A DNA stretch of 64,000 bases from NCBI GenBank assembly GCA_963773945.1, contig CAVZDD010000005.1, positions 496,001 through 560,000 of the forward strand, read 5' to 3'. Shown in pieces: positions 15,583 through 24,961 of this stretch. Source of the DNA: JAKIWV01 sp963773945. Lineage in GTDB: Archaea; Thermoplasmatota; Thermoplasmata; Lutacidiplasmatales; UBA184. Below the pieces are notes generated by a model, which did not search any database, had not been told where the DNA came from, and saw only the letters and a list, made by a program, of their open reading frames with translations. The position numbers were made by a program, and so were the translations under genes. Within the stretch, counting starts at the first letter, position 1. Each line of letters opens with the position of its first letter.

Positions 15583-17224
15583 ATGGATAACATGGCGACG
15601 TCGACGGGGGATGCAGAGAAGACGGTATTCGCGCGGAAGACTAGCGGTCTGGTCAAGGACCTGGGCGCCTTTGAGTCGTTCTCGATCAATCTGATCTCGT
15701 TGGGTCCGGGCCCGGCTTTCGGTCTGTTCCTGATCATCCTATTGTTCGTCACCGGCGCGAACCTGATGCAATCGACGCTGCTGGCGGCGGTGATCGCGAT
15801 CCCGATCATTGTCACCTATACTCTCATTGGGATCGAGATGCCGAGGTCGGGCGGGGAGTACGTGTACGCCTCTCGGCAGCTGCACCCGTACTTTGGCGTC
15901 CTCTCCGCCTTCGGACGCCTTCTCAATGTCATCGTCTACGCCGCCGTGCTCCCGTACTGGTTCTCCACCCTCAGCGTTGGTCCGGGTCTGGCGGTCTGGG
16001 GCGCCTTCACCAACAACCTCAACCTCCTGAATCAAGGCAACAGCATCAGCCTCGGGATCGGTAATCCCCTCTACATCACCATCATCGGCATTCTCGTCAC
16101 GCTCGTGGCCATGGTTCTCTGGATTGTGATGAAGCCCAAGATCGCTTTCCAGGTCTTTTCGGCGTTGTTAATCCTGGAGCTGTTCGGAATCCTGGTCTCG
16201 GTCGGACTCCTCCTCGCCATGGGCCACACGGGATTCGTCAACGCCGTGAATAGCTACACGGCCGACCCGACGTACTACCAGACCGTCTCCACGTATGGGG
16301 CCGCGACCTGGGGAGCGTACGGGTCCAGTTTCACGAATACACTTCTCTTCGTGCCGTTGTTGTTCGCGTTTTACTACATGTTTGCGACGGCTCCGAGCTA
16401 CATCGCGGGCGAGTTCAAGCGCTCCTCTCGGAGCATCACGACGGGCATGGCCGCCTCGTTCATTCTGTCGATCGCTTTCGCCGTCCTCATCGTGTGGACG
16501 TTTGAGCAAGTCGTCGGGATGAATTTCCTCAACGGCTCCGTGGCGCTGACAGACTACTTCTTCCCCGGTCCGGCGTTGCCGTCGAGTGCTTCCTTGCCCT
16601 TCGCCATGGGCTTGACGTCCGCCCCGGCGTTCGCCGCTCATGGGAGTTCGATCTGGCTGGGCATCATCTTCCTGGGGTCCGCTTCGTGGTATCTCCTCTG
16701 GCTGATCCTCGGGTTCTACATCTTCTCGCGATTCATGTTGTCCATGTCCCTCGACCGCCTCGTCCCGAAGTGGATGGGTAACGTGACCCGGTCGACTCAC
16801 CAGCCGTGGGTGGGCATCGTGATTATCGGGGTCGCGGGAATCATCCTGCTCCCGATTCTGGCGTACAATTACGGCACGCTCTACACGCCGATGATCTTCC
16901 TGCTGTTCTTCCTGCCCATGATCACGGTCATGTTGACGTCGCTCTCGCTAGCCGCGTGGGGCATCCGGAACAAGAAGGTGCTCCACACGATTTCCGGGCT
17001 GAGCGTCGTTCGTGGTGGAAGTGGTGGCCGCGTACCTCGTCTCGACCCTGCCGCTCCTCGGCAGTGCCGCGGGCTTCACGCCAGGGAACAAGGAAACCGG
17101 TGCGATTTTCGTCGTAATCCTCATCGTGGGCGCCGGCCTGCTCTATTTCGCGTCGCGGTGGTACAACCAGCGCACCCGGGGCATCGATATCGGACTCGCG
17201 TTCAAGGAACTCCCGCCGGACTGA
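15583..17224 (+). CDS. APC-superfamily amino acid/polyamine permease (one frameshift)
   Basis: This is a twelve-helix-type APC transporter of about 547 residues. The N-terminus has the family pattern (ESFSINLISLGPGPAFGLFL; IGIEMPRSGGEYVYASRQL), followed by successive hydrophobic helices. The frame from ATG 15583 fails after TISGLSV at about 17000-17011 and the protein resumes in the next frame (VEVVAAYLVSTLPLLG to IDIGLAFKELPPD, stop 17224). GGGGGAG seven bases before ATG 15583 supports the start. It lies 18 nt before the agmatinase gene and so probably imports that enzyme's substrate or a related amine. A second permease at 31652-33304 ends in the same KELPP motif. Confidence 0.85.
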
Positions 17225-17242
17225 GCGGGCCGGTCCGTCTCG

Positions 17243-18196
17243 ATGACCGACCCGCAGGGCCTGGGTCGCTCACCGCGATTCGCCCAGATCGCCTCGTTCG
17301 CCCGACTGCCCCAGTCCCAGGACCTGAAGACCGCCAAGGGCGTCTTCCTCGGGATCCCCTGGGATGATGCCACGAGCTTCCGAAGCGGCTGCCGGGAGGG
17401 ACCGTCCGCCATCCGGAACAACTCCCGGCTCGTACGGTCGTACAACATGTTCGCGAAGGTCTACCCCTTCCGGATCCTCGATATCGTCGACTACGGCGAT
17501 GTAGACCCGGTGCCCGGATTCATCGAGGATACTTTTGCCCGGATCGAGGAGGCGCTGGGCCCGATCTTCAAGGCCGGCGTCGTGCCGTTCACTGCGGGCG
17601 GCGACCATTCGATCACTCTGCCGATCCTTCGAGCCCAGAAGGCGGCCACGGGAAGGACGGTGAGCCTGCTTCACTTCGACGCCCACTTCGACACGTGGGA
17701 GGCGTACTGGGGCACCAAACGGTACACCCATGGCACGTGGGTCAAGCGGGCCTACGAGGAAGGGCTGGTCACGAGGGGGAACGTGTTCCAGGTGGGAATC
17801 CGCAGCCCCCTCTACGACGCCGCCGACGTTCCGAACAACGCGGCGATCGTCCATCGCACGTACACGACCGAGGATGTCGACGTCCGGGGATATGCTCCCA
17901 TCATGGACGAACTCGTTCGGGAGATTCGGGACCAGCCGGTCTACGTTTCGCTCGACATCGACGTGCTCGACCCCGCATTTGCACCGGGGACCGGCACGCC
18001 GGAGCCCGGCGGGCTCACGAGCCGGGAACTGATTCACTTCCTCCGCGAGCTCTATCGCGTGCAGGTGGTCGGATTCGACGTGGTCGAGGTGGCTCCCCAG
18101 TACGACCACATGGGACAGGTGACGGCGCTCACCGCGGCGAACGCCCTCTTCGAAGTCATGTCGGCCGTGGCCCGGCGTCGCACCAGCACTCCGTAG
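17243..18196 (+). CDS. Agmatinase-family ureohydrolase
   Basis: This 317-residue ureohydrolase carries all binuclear manganese motifs: GGDHSIT, HFDAHFDTW and SLDIDVLDPAFAPGTGTPE. The family splits guanidino compounds into urea and an amine (agmatine to putrescine; also guanidinobutyrate, guanidinopropionate or arginine). The tight link to the upstream permease and nearby amidase points to uptake and breakdown of a guanidino or amine compound. The N-terminal 25 residues are less conserved. The assignment to agmatine rather than another guanidino substrate is not certain. Confidence 0.88.
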   Translation: MTDPQGLGRSPRFAQIASFARLPQSQDLKTAKGVFLGIPWDDATSFRSGCREGPSAIRNNSRLVRSYNMFAKVYPFRILDIVDYGDVDPVPGFIEDTFARIEEALGPIFKAGVVPFTAGGDHSITLPILRAQKAATGRTVSLLHFDAHFDTWEAYWGTKRYTHGTWVKRAYEEGLVTRGNVFQVGIRSPLYDAADVPNNAAIVHRTYTTEDVDVRGYAPIMDELVREIRDQPVYVSLDIDVLDPAFAPGTGTPEPGGLTSRELIHFLRELYRVQVVGFDVVEVAPQYDHMGQVTALTAANALFEVMSAVARRRTSTP

Positions 18197-18231
18197 CGCA
18201 ACGGACCCCGGGGTCCGACCCGACCGCGAGG

Positions 18232-18239
18232 GTTTATGC
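18232..18239 (+). promoter_or_regulatory. TATA box of the first VOC gene
   Basis: GGTTTATGC is centred about 27 nt upstream of ATG 18262, which indicates a leaderless transcript and a separate promoter from the agmatinase gene. Confidence 0.55.
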
Positions 18240-18261
18240 CGAGGGAGGAGTCGAGCTTTGC

Positions 18262-18657
18262 ATGCCAAAGATCAAGGTCGCATTCGTCTACAGTGGTCTC
18301 CGAACCGGCAACCTCGCCCGGTCCCTCCGGTTCTACCGAAAGCTCGGCTTTCGGGTCTTCCGGCGGGGGACGATGGGGCACGGAGGCCTGTGGGTCCAGC
18401 TGAGCTTCCCGGGCGCGGCTCAACGTTTCGAGCTCAATTTCTATCCCCGGTCGAATCCGTTCTACGAGCCCGTCCGTCGCGGCACCGAGTTCGACCACCT
18501 GGGCTTCCGGGTCTCCGACGTGGAGGCGTGGGAGCGGGAGCTGCGCCGCCGGAAGTTTCCCATCGTGGCGCGGATCCGGGAGTCCGGCGAGAATCTGGTA
18601 TACACGAAAGATCCCGATGGGAACTGGATCGAATTCTTCGGCCCGCCTCCGCATTGA
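18262..18657 (+). CDS. VOC (glyoxalase/dioxygenase-fold) protein
   Basis: This 131-residue protein has two beta-alpha-beta-beta-beta modules typical of the vicinal-oxygen-chelate fold: NLARSLRFYRKLGFRVF at the start, FELNFYP in the middle, FDHLGFRVSDVEAWERELR, and DPDGNWIEFFGP at the end, whose Glu is a usual metal ligand. It could be a lactoylglutathione-lyase-like, dioxygenase-like or binding protein. It is paralogous to the VOC protein at 20585-20987 (shared ELNFYP and DHLGFRV); the two flank the phosphoesterase operon. The ATG is set by the TATA box 27 nt upstream. Confidence 0.85.
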   Translation: MPKIKVAFVYSGLRTGNLARSLRFYRKLGFRVFRRGTMGHGGLWVQLSFPGAAQRFELNFYPRSNPFYEPVRRGTEFDHLGFRVSDVEAWERELRRRKFPIVARIRESGENLVYTKDPDGNWIEFFGPPPH

Positions 18658-18717
18658 TCCCGCGTTCACGTCCCGGGCCCGCCGGGAACGGATGAGGTGG
18701 GGGTCCTCGAGGCCGCG

Positions 18718-19505
18718 CTAGTGCAGCTCGTCGACGTCTTCGAACCACGGCTCGGAGGTCCCCTTGACCTTGCGCTTCTCCCACTTCTTCGTCTTGGGGA
18801 GCTCCGTCAGGAAATCGAGATATTCTTGCAAATGCCGCCCCGCCCGCACCGCGATCTCGGTCACAGCGGGGTCTCCGTTGGTCGGCAGCTTGGAGATCAG
18901 GGCCAGGCTGCGACGCAGGTTCTGCTCGGCGTCGTACCAAAAACCCCAGTCATCTCCCAGCAGGGACGCGAGATAGTTCCGGTCCAGCGAGGCGATGTGG
19001 AAGGCCATGGCGGACGCGGCCAGGTCCATGGAGTCCCGCGGCGTCGCTTTGTGGATCTCGAGCTTCCCGAGGATGAGGTCCTCGAGCGCGAGCGTGATGC
19101 CGGGGGGAACCGGTCCTTGAGCGGGATCGCGTGGCTGAATCGCAGGACGTCGTAGAAGATGTCGATCGAGAAGGCGGGGTGGAAGTAGACATTCCGGTAC
19201 ATACCGAAGAGCGCGTTGGTCTCCCGATCCTCGGTGTAGCCAAGCTCCTGCACCAGCAACTTGTAGATTTTGCTGGAGTGCTTCTCCCGGCTGGCCAGGT
19301 CGAGGTCCTTGAACACCGGCGTGGACCGCGCCGTGCCATCCCGCAGTAGGTACACGGCCCGGGCCCCGGGGTCGTGACGGAGGTGGTAGTACAGCCCGAC
19401 CGACCCGCAAACCCGCATGACGACGCCGCGTTCTTCCGCCAGCCGAATGATCCGTTCGGCCTCCCCGATGAAGGGGGTTTCCTCGAGCCGAACTTGGTCG
19501 GTCAC
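18718..19505 (-). CDS. Nucleotidyltransferase-like protein of the DWGFW type (one frameshift)
   Basis: After correcting one base the protein is about 262 residues. The N-terminal half has the nucleotidyltransferase pattern: VCGSVGLYYH, then KDLDLAS (DxD) and FSIDIFYD (third Asp), followed by LEDLILGKLEIHK, as in AbiEii-like nucleotidyltransferases. The C-terminal half is helical with a DDWGFWYDAEQNLRR motif that recurs in the protein at 30560-31594. The frame breaks in a run of six G at 19102-19107; adding one base joins FPPG to ITLALEDLIL. It starts with GTG four bases after the metallophosphoesterase stop, so the two form an operon. Activity and target are unknown. Confidence 0.7.
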
Positions 19506-19508
19506 GTG

Positions 19509-20465
19509 TTACCCCAGCACGAACAGGTGAGAGAGCACTCGGTCCCCCTCGAAGTCGACGAGAAGGCCCTGGAGTTGGCCGCTGAAGTAGGAACTGCCCG
19601 GGTTGAAGACCGGTACCCCCGCGACCTCGTCGGCGGATTTAGATTCGTGGATGTGCCCGTGGAGCCCGGCGATCGGGTGGACCGACTCGAGTAGGTCCCG
19701 GACCGACGTCGACCCGACGTGGTGCATCAACATGTTCCCGGCGACTACCTGGGGCTTGAAATCCGGGTCCAGCTGGGGGGCGAAGTCTAACGAGGTTCCG
19801 TAAGGCGGCGCGTGAATGTCGAGGATGGTTCGGCGCGGGTTCCCGATCTGGCCCCGGGTCTTGTCGAGCTCCTTCTGGAGGTCGACCTCTTCCAAGTCCC
19901 TCGGGCAGTGCCAGGGGGTCATGTTGGCATAACCACAGCCGAAGATCTCGTACGGGCCTACCGAGATCACCCGCCCCTCGGGCACGAGGAAATTCTCCGG
20001 CCCTTCGGCCCGGATGAGGTCCAGGGTCTCGTTGGTGTCGTCATTTCCGACGTTCATCACGACGGGGATCTTCTTCGGGGTCAGGCGCTCCCGGATCAAG
20101 CCGAGCCAATGCCGAAGCCGCTCCCGCGCGAGCCGGGCGAAGGTCGCATTCATCTCCTCCGGGGAGCGCTGGAGGCGGGCCCATTCCTGCGGGGCGGTCA
20201 CCAGGTAATACCGCCCGGAGTCGGCGATTTTCTTCTGAACGGCGGCCAACTCGGCGTGGGCGACGTGTTGAGCCCCGTGCCCCGACGGATACCATCGATA
20301 CCCCCCGTTCTCTTCCGGGAAGATCGGGACCAGGGTCTTGCCGAGGATGTCGCCTCCGTAGATCATCAGGTCGGGCGAATAGACCGGCGCCGAGTTGAGG
20401 AACTTCCGGAAACAGACTTCGGATCCGTGAAGGTCGCTGACGAAGTAGACGCGAAAGCGCCCCAC
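19509..20465 (-). CDS. Calcineurin-like metallophosphoesterase
   Basis: This 318-residue phosphoesterase has metal-binding motifs in order: FVSDLHGSE, MIYGGDILGK, VMNVGNDDTNE, ILDIHAPPYGT and GLHGHIHES with the final FNPGSSYFSG. These match the calcineurin-like superfamily. A long helical insert (about residues 60-130) separates the second and third motifs. GTG 20465 is chosen because a strong A/T box (GGTTATATC on the minus strand, near 20492) lies 27 nt upstream; a longer frame from 20498 would start beyond that box. It is the first gene of an operon with the nucleotidyltransferase-like protein. The paralogue at 29597-30553 keeps the same motifs. Confidence 0.88.
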   Translation of the reverse strand: MGRFRVYFVSDLHGSEVCFRKFLNSAPVYSPDLMIYGGDILGKTLVPIFPEENGGYRWYPSGHGAQHVAHAELAAVQKKIADSGRYYLVTAPQEWARLQRSPEEMNATFARLARERLRHWLGLIRERLTPKKIPVVMNVGNDDTNETLDLIRAEGPENFLVPEGRVISVGPYEIFGCGYANMTPWHCPRDLEEVDLQKELDKTRGQIGNPRRTILDIHAPPYGTSLDFAPQLDPDFKPQVVAGNMLMHHVGSTSVRDLLESVHPIAGLHGHIHESKSADEVAGVPVFNPGSSYFSGQLQGLLVDFEGDRVLSHLFVLG

Positions 20466-20485
20466 TATCGGCCAGACCCCCCGTC

Positions 20486-20494
20486 GGGATATAA
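20486..20494 (-). promoter_or_regulatory. TATA box of the metallophosphoesterase operon
   Basis: On the minus strand GGTTATATC is centred 27 nt upstream of GTG 20465. It is one of the clearest leaderless promoters here and fixes the start. Confidence 0.6.
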
Positions 20495-20584
20495 CCACAA
20501 CCCGCGAACGGGGGGGATTCGAGACGCGTCGGTTACCGAACCTCCCCCGGAAGTCGTTTTACGGGGGCTCCCCTCGGAGTCGGC

Positions 20585-20987
20585 GTGCTCGAGTACGTCG
20601 GCATTCGGGTCCACGATCTGGACCGCTCACGACGGTTCTATTGCGAAGGACTCGGATTACGTCGTCATAGTACCCGGACGGATGGCGGCCGGCGGGATCT
20701 GGGAGACGTTGGAGGACCCGGAGAGTCGGGCCCAACTCGAGCTGAATTTCTACCCCGACGCTCCTCCTTTCCGAGAAGGTGACGAACTCGACCACCTCGG
20801 ATTCCGGGTCGAAGACCTCGACGCCACAGTGGCACGGCTCAAGGCTCTTGGAGGGAAGGTTCGGATCCCAACCTTCCGCGAGGGCGACGAACGCCTCGTG
20901 TTCCTCTCCGACCCCGACGGTATCTGGGTCGAGCTGTGGGAGCGGGAGGCTACCGACGAGCCTCCGGCCTCTCGAGGCGGAGACTAG
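20585..20987 (+). CDS. VOC (glyoxalase-fold) protein, one frameshift
   Basis: The protein of about 133 residues begins MLEYVGIRVHDLDRSRRFYC with EGLGLRR. It then changes frame near 20660-20671 and continues VPGRMAAGGIWETLED, LELNFYP, LDHLGFRVEDLDATVARL and DPDGIWVELWE, a complete VOC domain with the terminal metal-ligand Glu. GTG 20585 has an A/T box (GTTTTAC) 26 nt upstream. It is paralogous to the VOC gene at 18262. The stop overlaps the end of the convergent Nudix gene by 4 nt. The enzymatic activity is unknown. Confidence 0.75.
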
Positions 20988-21499
20988 GGCGGCGGCCCTC
21001 CTTGGGGGGCCGGATGGAAGGTCTCCGAAAGAAGTCCGGGGACTTCCCCTCCCGGCCAGCCGGACTTGGGCCAGCCCGACGACCGGTCGGCCGCGAGACG
21101 AATCGCAAGCCGGGAGAGTTCAGAAATCCACGGGGCCGCCAGGGCCTCTTGGAGGGAGGGCTCTCGGACCTCGGCGATCTCCGGCGCGCGGGCTTCCGGG
21201 GTTCCTCCGAGATGTCCGAGGAGGAAGGCAAAGTACACGTCGCTCTCCGTGGCCTGGATTACCTTGTGACGGGTCAGCAGCAGGGGGCCCACCGAGACGC
21301 GGACTCCGGTCTCCTCCTCAAATTCTCGCGCCAAGGCGATCTCGATTCCCTCGCCGGCCTCTACGTACCCGCTGGGGATCGTGAAACGACTCCGGTACAC
21401 GGCCCGGTTCACGAGCACGCGACCCTCTCGGATCAGGACCCCTCCGACGCCCAGCCGGGTATGGGGGGGCGGGAGGGGTGGAACCGGCGGCGCGATCAC
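20984..21499 (-). CDS. Nudix hydrolase
   Basis: This 171-residue protein has a complete Nudix box: GYVEAGEGIEIALAREFEEE followed by TGV, matching GX5EX7REUXEEXGU. The N-terminal strand LGVGGVLIREGRVLVNRAVY is typical. Nudix enzymes hydrolyse nucleoside diphosphates linked to another group (ADP-ribose, NADH, oxidised nucleotides, ApnA); this subtype is not resolved. The C-terminal 30 residues are Pro/Gly-rich and poorly conserved. The start is GTG 21499. Confidence 0.88.
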   Translation of the reverse strand: MIAPPVPPLPPPHTRLGVGGVLIREGRVLVNRAVYRSRFTIPSGYVEAGEGIEIALAREFEEETGVRVSVGPLLLTRHKVIQATESDVYFAFLLGHLGGTPEARAPEIAEVREPSLQEALAAPWISELSRLAIRLAADRSSGWPKSGWPGGEVPGLLSETFHPAPQGGPPP

Positions 21500-21564
21500 A
21501 GACGGACCGTAGTGTCTACCAGCTCATCTCTCAGACGGTGGGAGGCGAGCCCCTCGGCGCAGGA

Positions 21565-21570
21565 CTATAA
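21565..21570 (+). promoter_or_regulatory. TATA box of the flippase gene
   Basis: CTATAA is centred about 25 nt before GTG 21592 and gives a leaderless start. Confidence 0.5.
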
Positions 21571-21591
21571 GAACACGGGGCACGCTCGGCC

Positions 21592-23313
21592 GTGGGAGTT
21601 CAGGTGGCCGGTCCCATTCCCTCGAATCAATCGTCGGGGACCGCCGGGGCCTCACCGCAGGAACGCCCACTCGGCCTGAGCTCCAGCTTCGTCTACTTCG
21701 CGACGTTCCTGACTCAGGTAGTCGGTTACATCAGTTCGTTTTTCATCGCCCGGCACATCGCCGCCCCGGGGGCGGGCCTCGCCCTGGTGGGCTTCGTCCA
21801 GTTCAACCTCTTACTCGCCGCATCGATCAACACGCTCGGCGAGTTACGGCTCGGGTCTGCCTTCGTTTACTACATCGCCCGCGATCCCACGATGAAGCGG
21901 TACACGGGGAGCTACTTCGTGTCGCGGGCCGGTTTCGTGGTGCTGTTCGGCGTGACCCTGCTCGCGATCGCCCCCTCCCTCGGCATCGTTGCGATGACGG
22001 GAGGCCTCACGGTCGGCTCCTCGTCGCTGTACCTGTGCCTGGCGATTTTCATGCTCCTCCCGCTCCTGTGGACGCCGGGAATGGTCTACTCCCAGCTCTA
22101 CGTGGGGCTGGGCAACTCGATCCGCGGCCAGCTCCCCACCCTCGTCGAGTCCGCCGTCCGGACCACCGCCCTCGTGTACGTGGCGCTGACCTTCCCGACC
22201 GTTGGCGGAGCGGTCAACAGCCACGCCATCTGGGGATTGACGGGGGGGTACGTCCTCGGCGCCGCCGCGTCTTCAGCGATCGCGATCCCAACGGTCTGGA
22301 GGCATTTCGCGATGCCCCGGTGGTCCGAGTTCCGCCACATGCTGGCGTATTCCTGGCCCCTCATGGGGAGCATGGGGCTCCTCTACCTCGTCACGAATGC
22401 CATGCCCCTCCTGACCCGGGCTTTCTACACCACCGGCGCGGTGGCCATCTTCAACGCCGCGAACGGATTCCGCGTTCTCCTGCTGGCTCTCCCGACGGCG
22501 GTGATCGTGCCGTTATTCCCCCACCTCGCCGGCCTCCATGAGAGAAAGGAGCACGAGGTGCTGCGCGATCGGATCTGGCGCGCCCTCCGGTACACCGGCA
22601 TGATGGTCGTGCCCGGGGCGGTCCTCTTTGTGGTTTACCGGGTGAACCTGCTCGTCATCCTGTTCCAGAAGTCCTACCTCGGACCTCTGCCCGGCGCCGG
22701 TGGCGGGGCCACTCCGCTCGCCATCCTTGCCATCTCGGCGGTTCCCCTCGCCTTAAGTCAGATCATCGGGACGGCGCTCAATTCGATCGGGCTCCAACGG
22801 CTTGAGTTCTATCTGACGTCCCTCCAGGTGGCCGTCTTGTTCGCCGGGATCTTCGCGTTCTTCTACACGGGTGGTATCCTCGGATTTACCGGCCTCGCGG
22901 CGTTCGCATTCGCCGCCTTGTTGTCGTCGATCGCGGCCCTGGCCCTCAACGCGTACTTCCTGCACACCAACATGAAAATCCCGTTCCGTTGGCGACCCGT
23001 CTGGACGATCCCGCTCGCGGCGGTCGCCGAGTTCCTGGTGATGTCGCGACTGAACGCCCTCGCCAGCGTCAACGCCTATTTCGCGGTGAACCGCTGGTAT
23101 CAATTGGTGGCAATCGGCGCCCTGGCCCTGGCCGTGTATGTCCTAGTGCTCATTCTGGTAGGAGAACTGTCGCGTCAGGACGTGCGAATCTTTGCCGGAT
23201 CGATTGGAATTCCCGAACGGTGGGCGAACGCCCTCGCCCGGATCTGCTGGCGCGAGACCTCGGACCCGGACGTCCCTCGGAACGGAGGATCCGGCGCTCC
23301 ACCGAGCCCGTAG
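21592..23313 (+). CDS. Polysaccharide/lipid-linked oligosaccharide flippase (MOP superfamily)
   Basis: This 573-residue integral membrane protein has about 12-14 hydrophobic helices spread along its length (for example FVYFATFLTQVVGYISSFFI, LALSQIIGTALNSIGLQRLE, VNRWYQLVAIGALALAVYVL). The pattern fits Wzx/MurJ/MATE-type exporters that flip lipid-linked glycans across the membrane. In archaea such proteins serve surface glycan or N-glycosylation pathways. No glycosyltransferase genes adjoin it here, so the substrate is open. GTG 21592 is chosen for the TATA box 25 nt upstream. Confidence 0.8.
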   Translation: MGVQVAGPIPSNQSSGTAGASPQERPLGLSSSFVYFATFLTQVVGYISSFFIARHIAAPGAGLALVGFVQFNLLLAASINTLGELRLGSAFVYYIARDPTMKRYTGSYFVSRAGFVVLFGVTLLAIAPSLGIVAMTGGLTVGSSSLYLCLAIFMLLPLLWTPGMVYSQLYVGLGNSIRGQLPTLVESAVRTTALVYVALTFPTVGGAVNSHAIWGLTGGYVLGAAASSAIAIPTVWRHFAMPRWSEFRHMLAYSWPLMGSMGLLYLVTNAMPLLTRAFYTTGAVAIFNAANGFRVLLLALPTAVIVPLFPHLAGLHERKEHEVLRDRIWRALRYTGMMVVPGAVLFVVYRVNLLVILFQKSYLGPLPGAGGGATPLAILAISAVPLALSQIIGTALNSIGLQRLEFYLTSLQVAVLFAGIFAFFYTGGILGFTGLAAFAFAALLSSIAALALNAYFLHTNMKIPFRWRPVWTIPLAAVAEFLVMSRLNALASVNAYFAVNRWYQLVAIGALALAVYVLVLILVGELSRQDVRIFAGSIGIPERWANALARICWRETSDPDVPRNGGSGAPPSP

Positions 23314-23458
23314 CGCCCCGCGCTTCGATGGCCGCGAAGGCTACCGATTCCTCGATAAGACTCGGTTCGTCGCGTGATGAGCGACAGAAAAGTAGGTGCG
23401 ACTCGACGGGAGAATGCTTATCAGAGGGACCGCCCTCGTTGCAGTGACGAGGTCGGCC

Positions 23459-23854
23459 ATGATTGCAGTCGAATTCAAGGGTACCGCCCAAGAGCAGATT
23501 CGCCGCCTGATGCAGGGCCAGAAGGGAGACGTGGCGGTCCGCATCTACGCCCAGCCGGGCGGGGGCGGATGCGGCTGCGGCGGCGGGTCGGCCGTTGCGT
23601 TTGGCATGGCGTTCTCCAAGGCGCGCGCCGACGACACCGTGGTCAAGGTGGACGGATTCTCTCTCATCGTCGACCCGAGCAGCCAGAAGTTCGTCGATGG
23701 CGCGGTCGTCGACTATGTGGAGACGCTCTCGGAATCTGGATTCAAGATCACCAACCCCACCCTCCCCGAGCCCGACGAAGCCGGACTCTCGGGCGGTTGC
23801 GGGTCCTGTGGCAGCAACTCGTCGAACGGCGGGGGCTGCGGCTGCGGCGGCTGA
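23459..23854 (+). CDS. IscA/HesB-like iron-sulfur protein with Cys/Gly tail
   Basis: The protein of about 131 residues follows the A-type Fe-S carrier layout: VEFKGTAQEQIRRLMQGQKG, a central beta region (SLIVDPSSQKFVDGAVVDYV) and C-terminal cysteines (GGCGSCGS and a final GGGCGCGG). It also has an early GGGGCGCGGG loop. A-type carriers deliver Fe-S clusters to apoproteins; the number and spacing of Cys differ from textbook IscA, so cluster binding is likely but its role is unproven. ATG 23459 is used; GTG 23444 sits 25 nt after a CTTATC box and is a fair alternative. Confidence 0.75.
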   Translation: MIAVEFKGTAQEQIRRLMQGQKGDVAVRIYAQPGGGGCGCGGGSAVAFGMAFSKARADDTVVKVDGFSLIVDPSSQKFVDGAVVDYVETLSESGFKITNPTLPEPDEAGLSGGCGSCGSNSSNGGGCGCGG

Positions 23855-24031
23855 GCGGAATCGCTCCTCCTCCTCGTCGCGGTTCTCGTAGGGAGTTCGC
23901 TCTAGTCTAACGAGTCCGCGACACCGGCTCGCTGGGCGGAACCTCGAGGGGCGTCCCATGCACTCGAGAGTCCGTCCGCCCTTGCCGATCGCGGTCTAGT
24001 GTGAAGTACACGACCAGTTTGGGGCCCCGTC

Positions 24032-24961
24032 ATGAATTCTGACGCGCTTCGCGCCGTTTCGGTCCGCAAGATCTACCGCGGGCGAAACAGCCCCGACATC
24101 GAAGCGCTTTCGGGGGTTTCCCTCCGTATCGCCAAGGGCGAGCGGATCGCACTCCTCGGCCGGAACGGCGCCGGCAAGACCACGTTCCTTCGCATCGCGT
24201 CGACCCTGCTCGCCCCCACGTCCGGGACGGTCGAGATCTTCGGCACCGACGCCATCGCCGACCCCGAGGCCGTTCGTCCGTACCTTGCCGTGGTGCCCCA
24301 GGAGGGGAAGCCCTTCATGCACCTCACCCCGCGGGAGCAGGCGTACACGTACCTTCGGGCCCGAGGATTCACCCGGGAGACGGCGAAAAGCCGAGCCGAC
24401 CACGCCCTCGAGCAGATGGGCCTCCTCGAGGTCGCCGACCGTCTTTCGATCTCGCTCTCGGGTGGACAACGCCAGCGGACGATGGTGGCGACGGTGATCT
24501 CCACGGAGGCGCCGCTCTTGTTCCTGGACGAGCCGACGATTGGGATGGACCCGTTCGCGCGTCGCGCCGTCTGGGACTCGTTCCGGGAACTGACGAACAA
24601 GGGGTCGACGATCCTGCTGACGACGCATTATCTCGATGAGGCCGAGGCCCTCGCGCAACGATTGTACATCATCGACCGGGGGCTCCTCTTGGCCGAGGGA
24701 ACCGCCGACGACATGAAGCGCAGCGTCGGGGGGACCCTCCGGGTTTCCGTGGTGTCCGGAAAGGGCATCGGCCCGCAACTGGCGACCTTCGGGCCGCTCG
24801 TCTTCGACGGCGACGTGGTGCACGTGATCACCGGCCCGCACGGTCTCCAGGAGATCCTCGAGCTCGCGGCCCACGCCAATCTCACCGCGACGGTGGGCCC
24901 GGTAACGCTCGAAGAGGCGTTCCTGCGCGTGGTGGGGAGGTCCATCAATGATGAATCGTGA
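24032..24961 (+). CDS. ABC transporter ATP-binding protein
   Basis: This 309-residue ABC ATPase has Walker A GRNGAGKTTF, a Q-loop PQEGKPF, signature SLSGGQRQR, Walker B LLFLDEPTIGMD and switch His in LLTTHYLDEA. The C-terminal domain is the DrrA/NodI type found in ABC-2 exporters. Two ABC-2 permease genes follow with an overlap of 14 nt and then a gap of two bases, so this is one three-gene exporter operon. The substrate (drug, lipid or polysaccharide) is not predictable. Confidence 0.93.
   Translation: MNSDALRAVSVRKIYRGRNSPDIEALSGVSLRIAKGERIALLGRNGAGKTTFLRIASTLLAPTSGTVEIFGTDAIADPEAVRPYLAVVPQEGKPFMHLTPREQAYTYLRARGFTRETAKSRADHALEQMGLLEVADRLSISLSGGQRQRTMVATVISTEAPLLFLDEPTIGMDPFARRAVWDSFRELTNKGSTILLTTHYLDEAEALAQRLYIIDRGLLLAEGTADDMKRSVGGTLRVSVVSGKGIGPQLATFGPLVFDGDVVHVITGPHGLQEILELAAHANLTATVGPVTLEEAFLRVVGRSINDES

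Noticed and set aside
19812..20580. Long plus-strand frame across the metallophosphoesterase region
   Set aside because: It is antisense to the phosphoesterase gene; only its last part, from 20670, encodes the real VOC protein.
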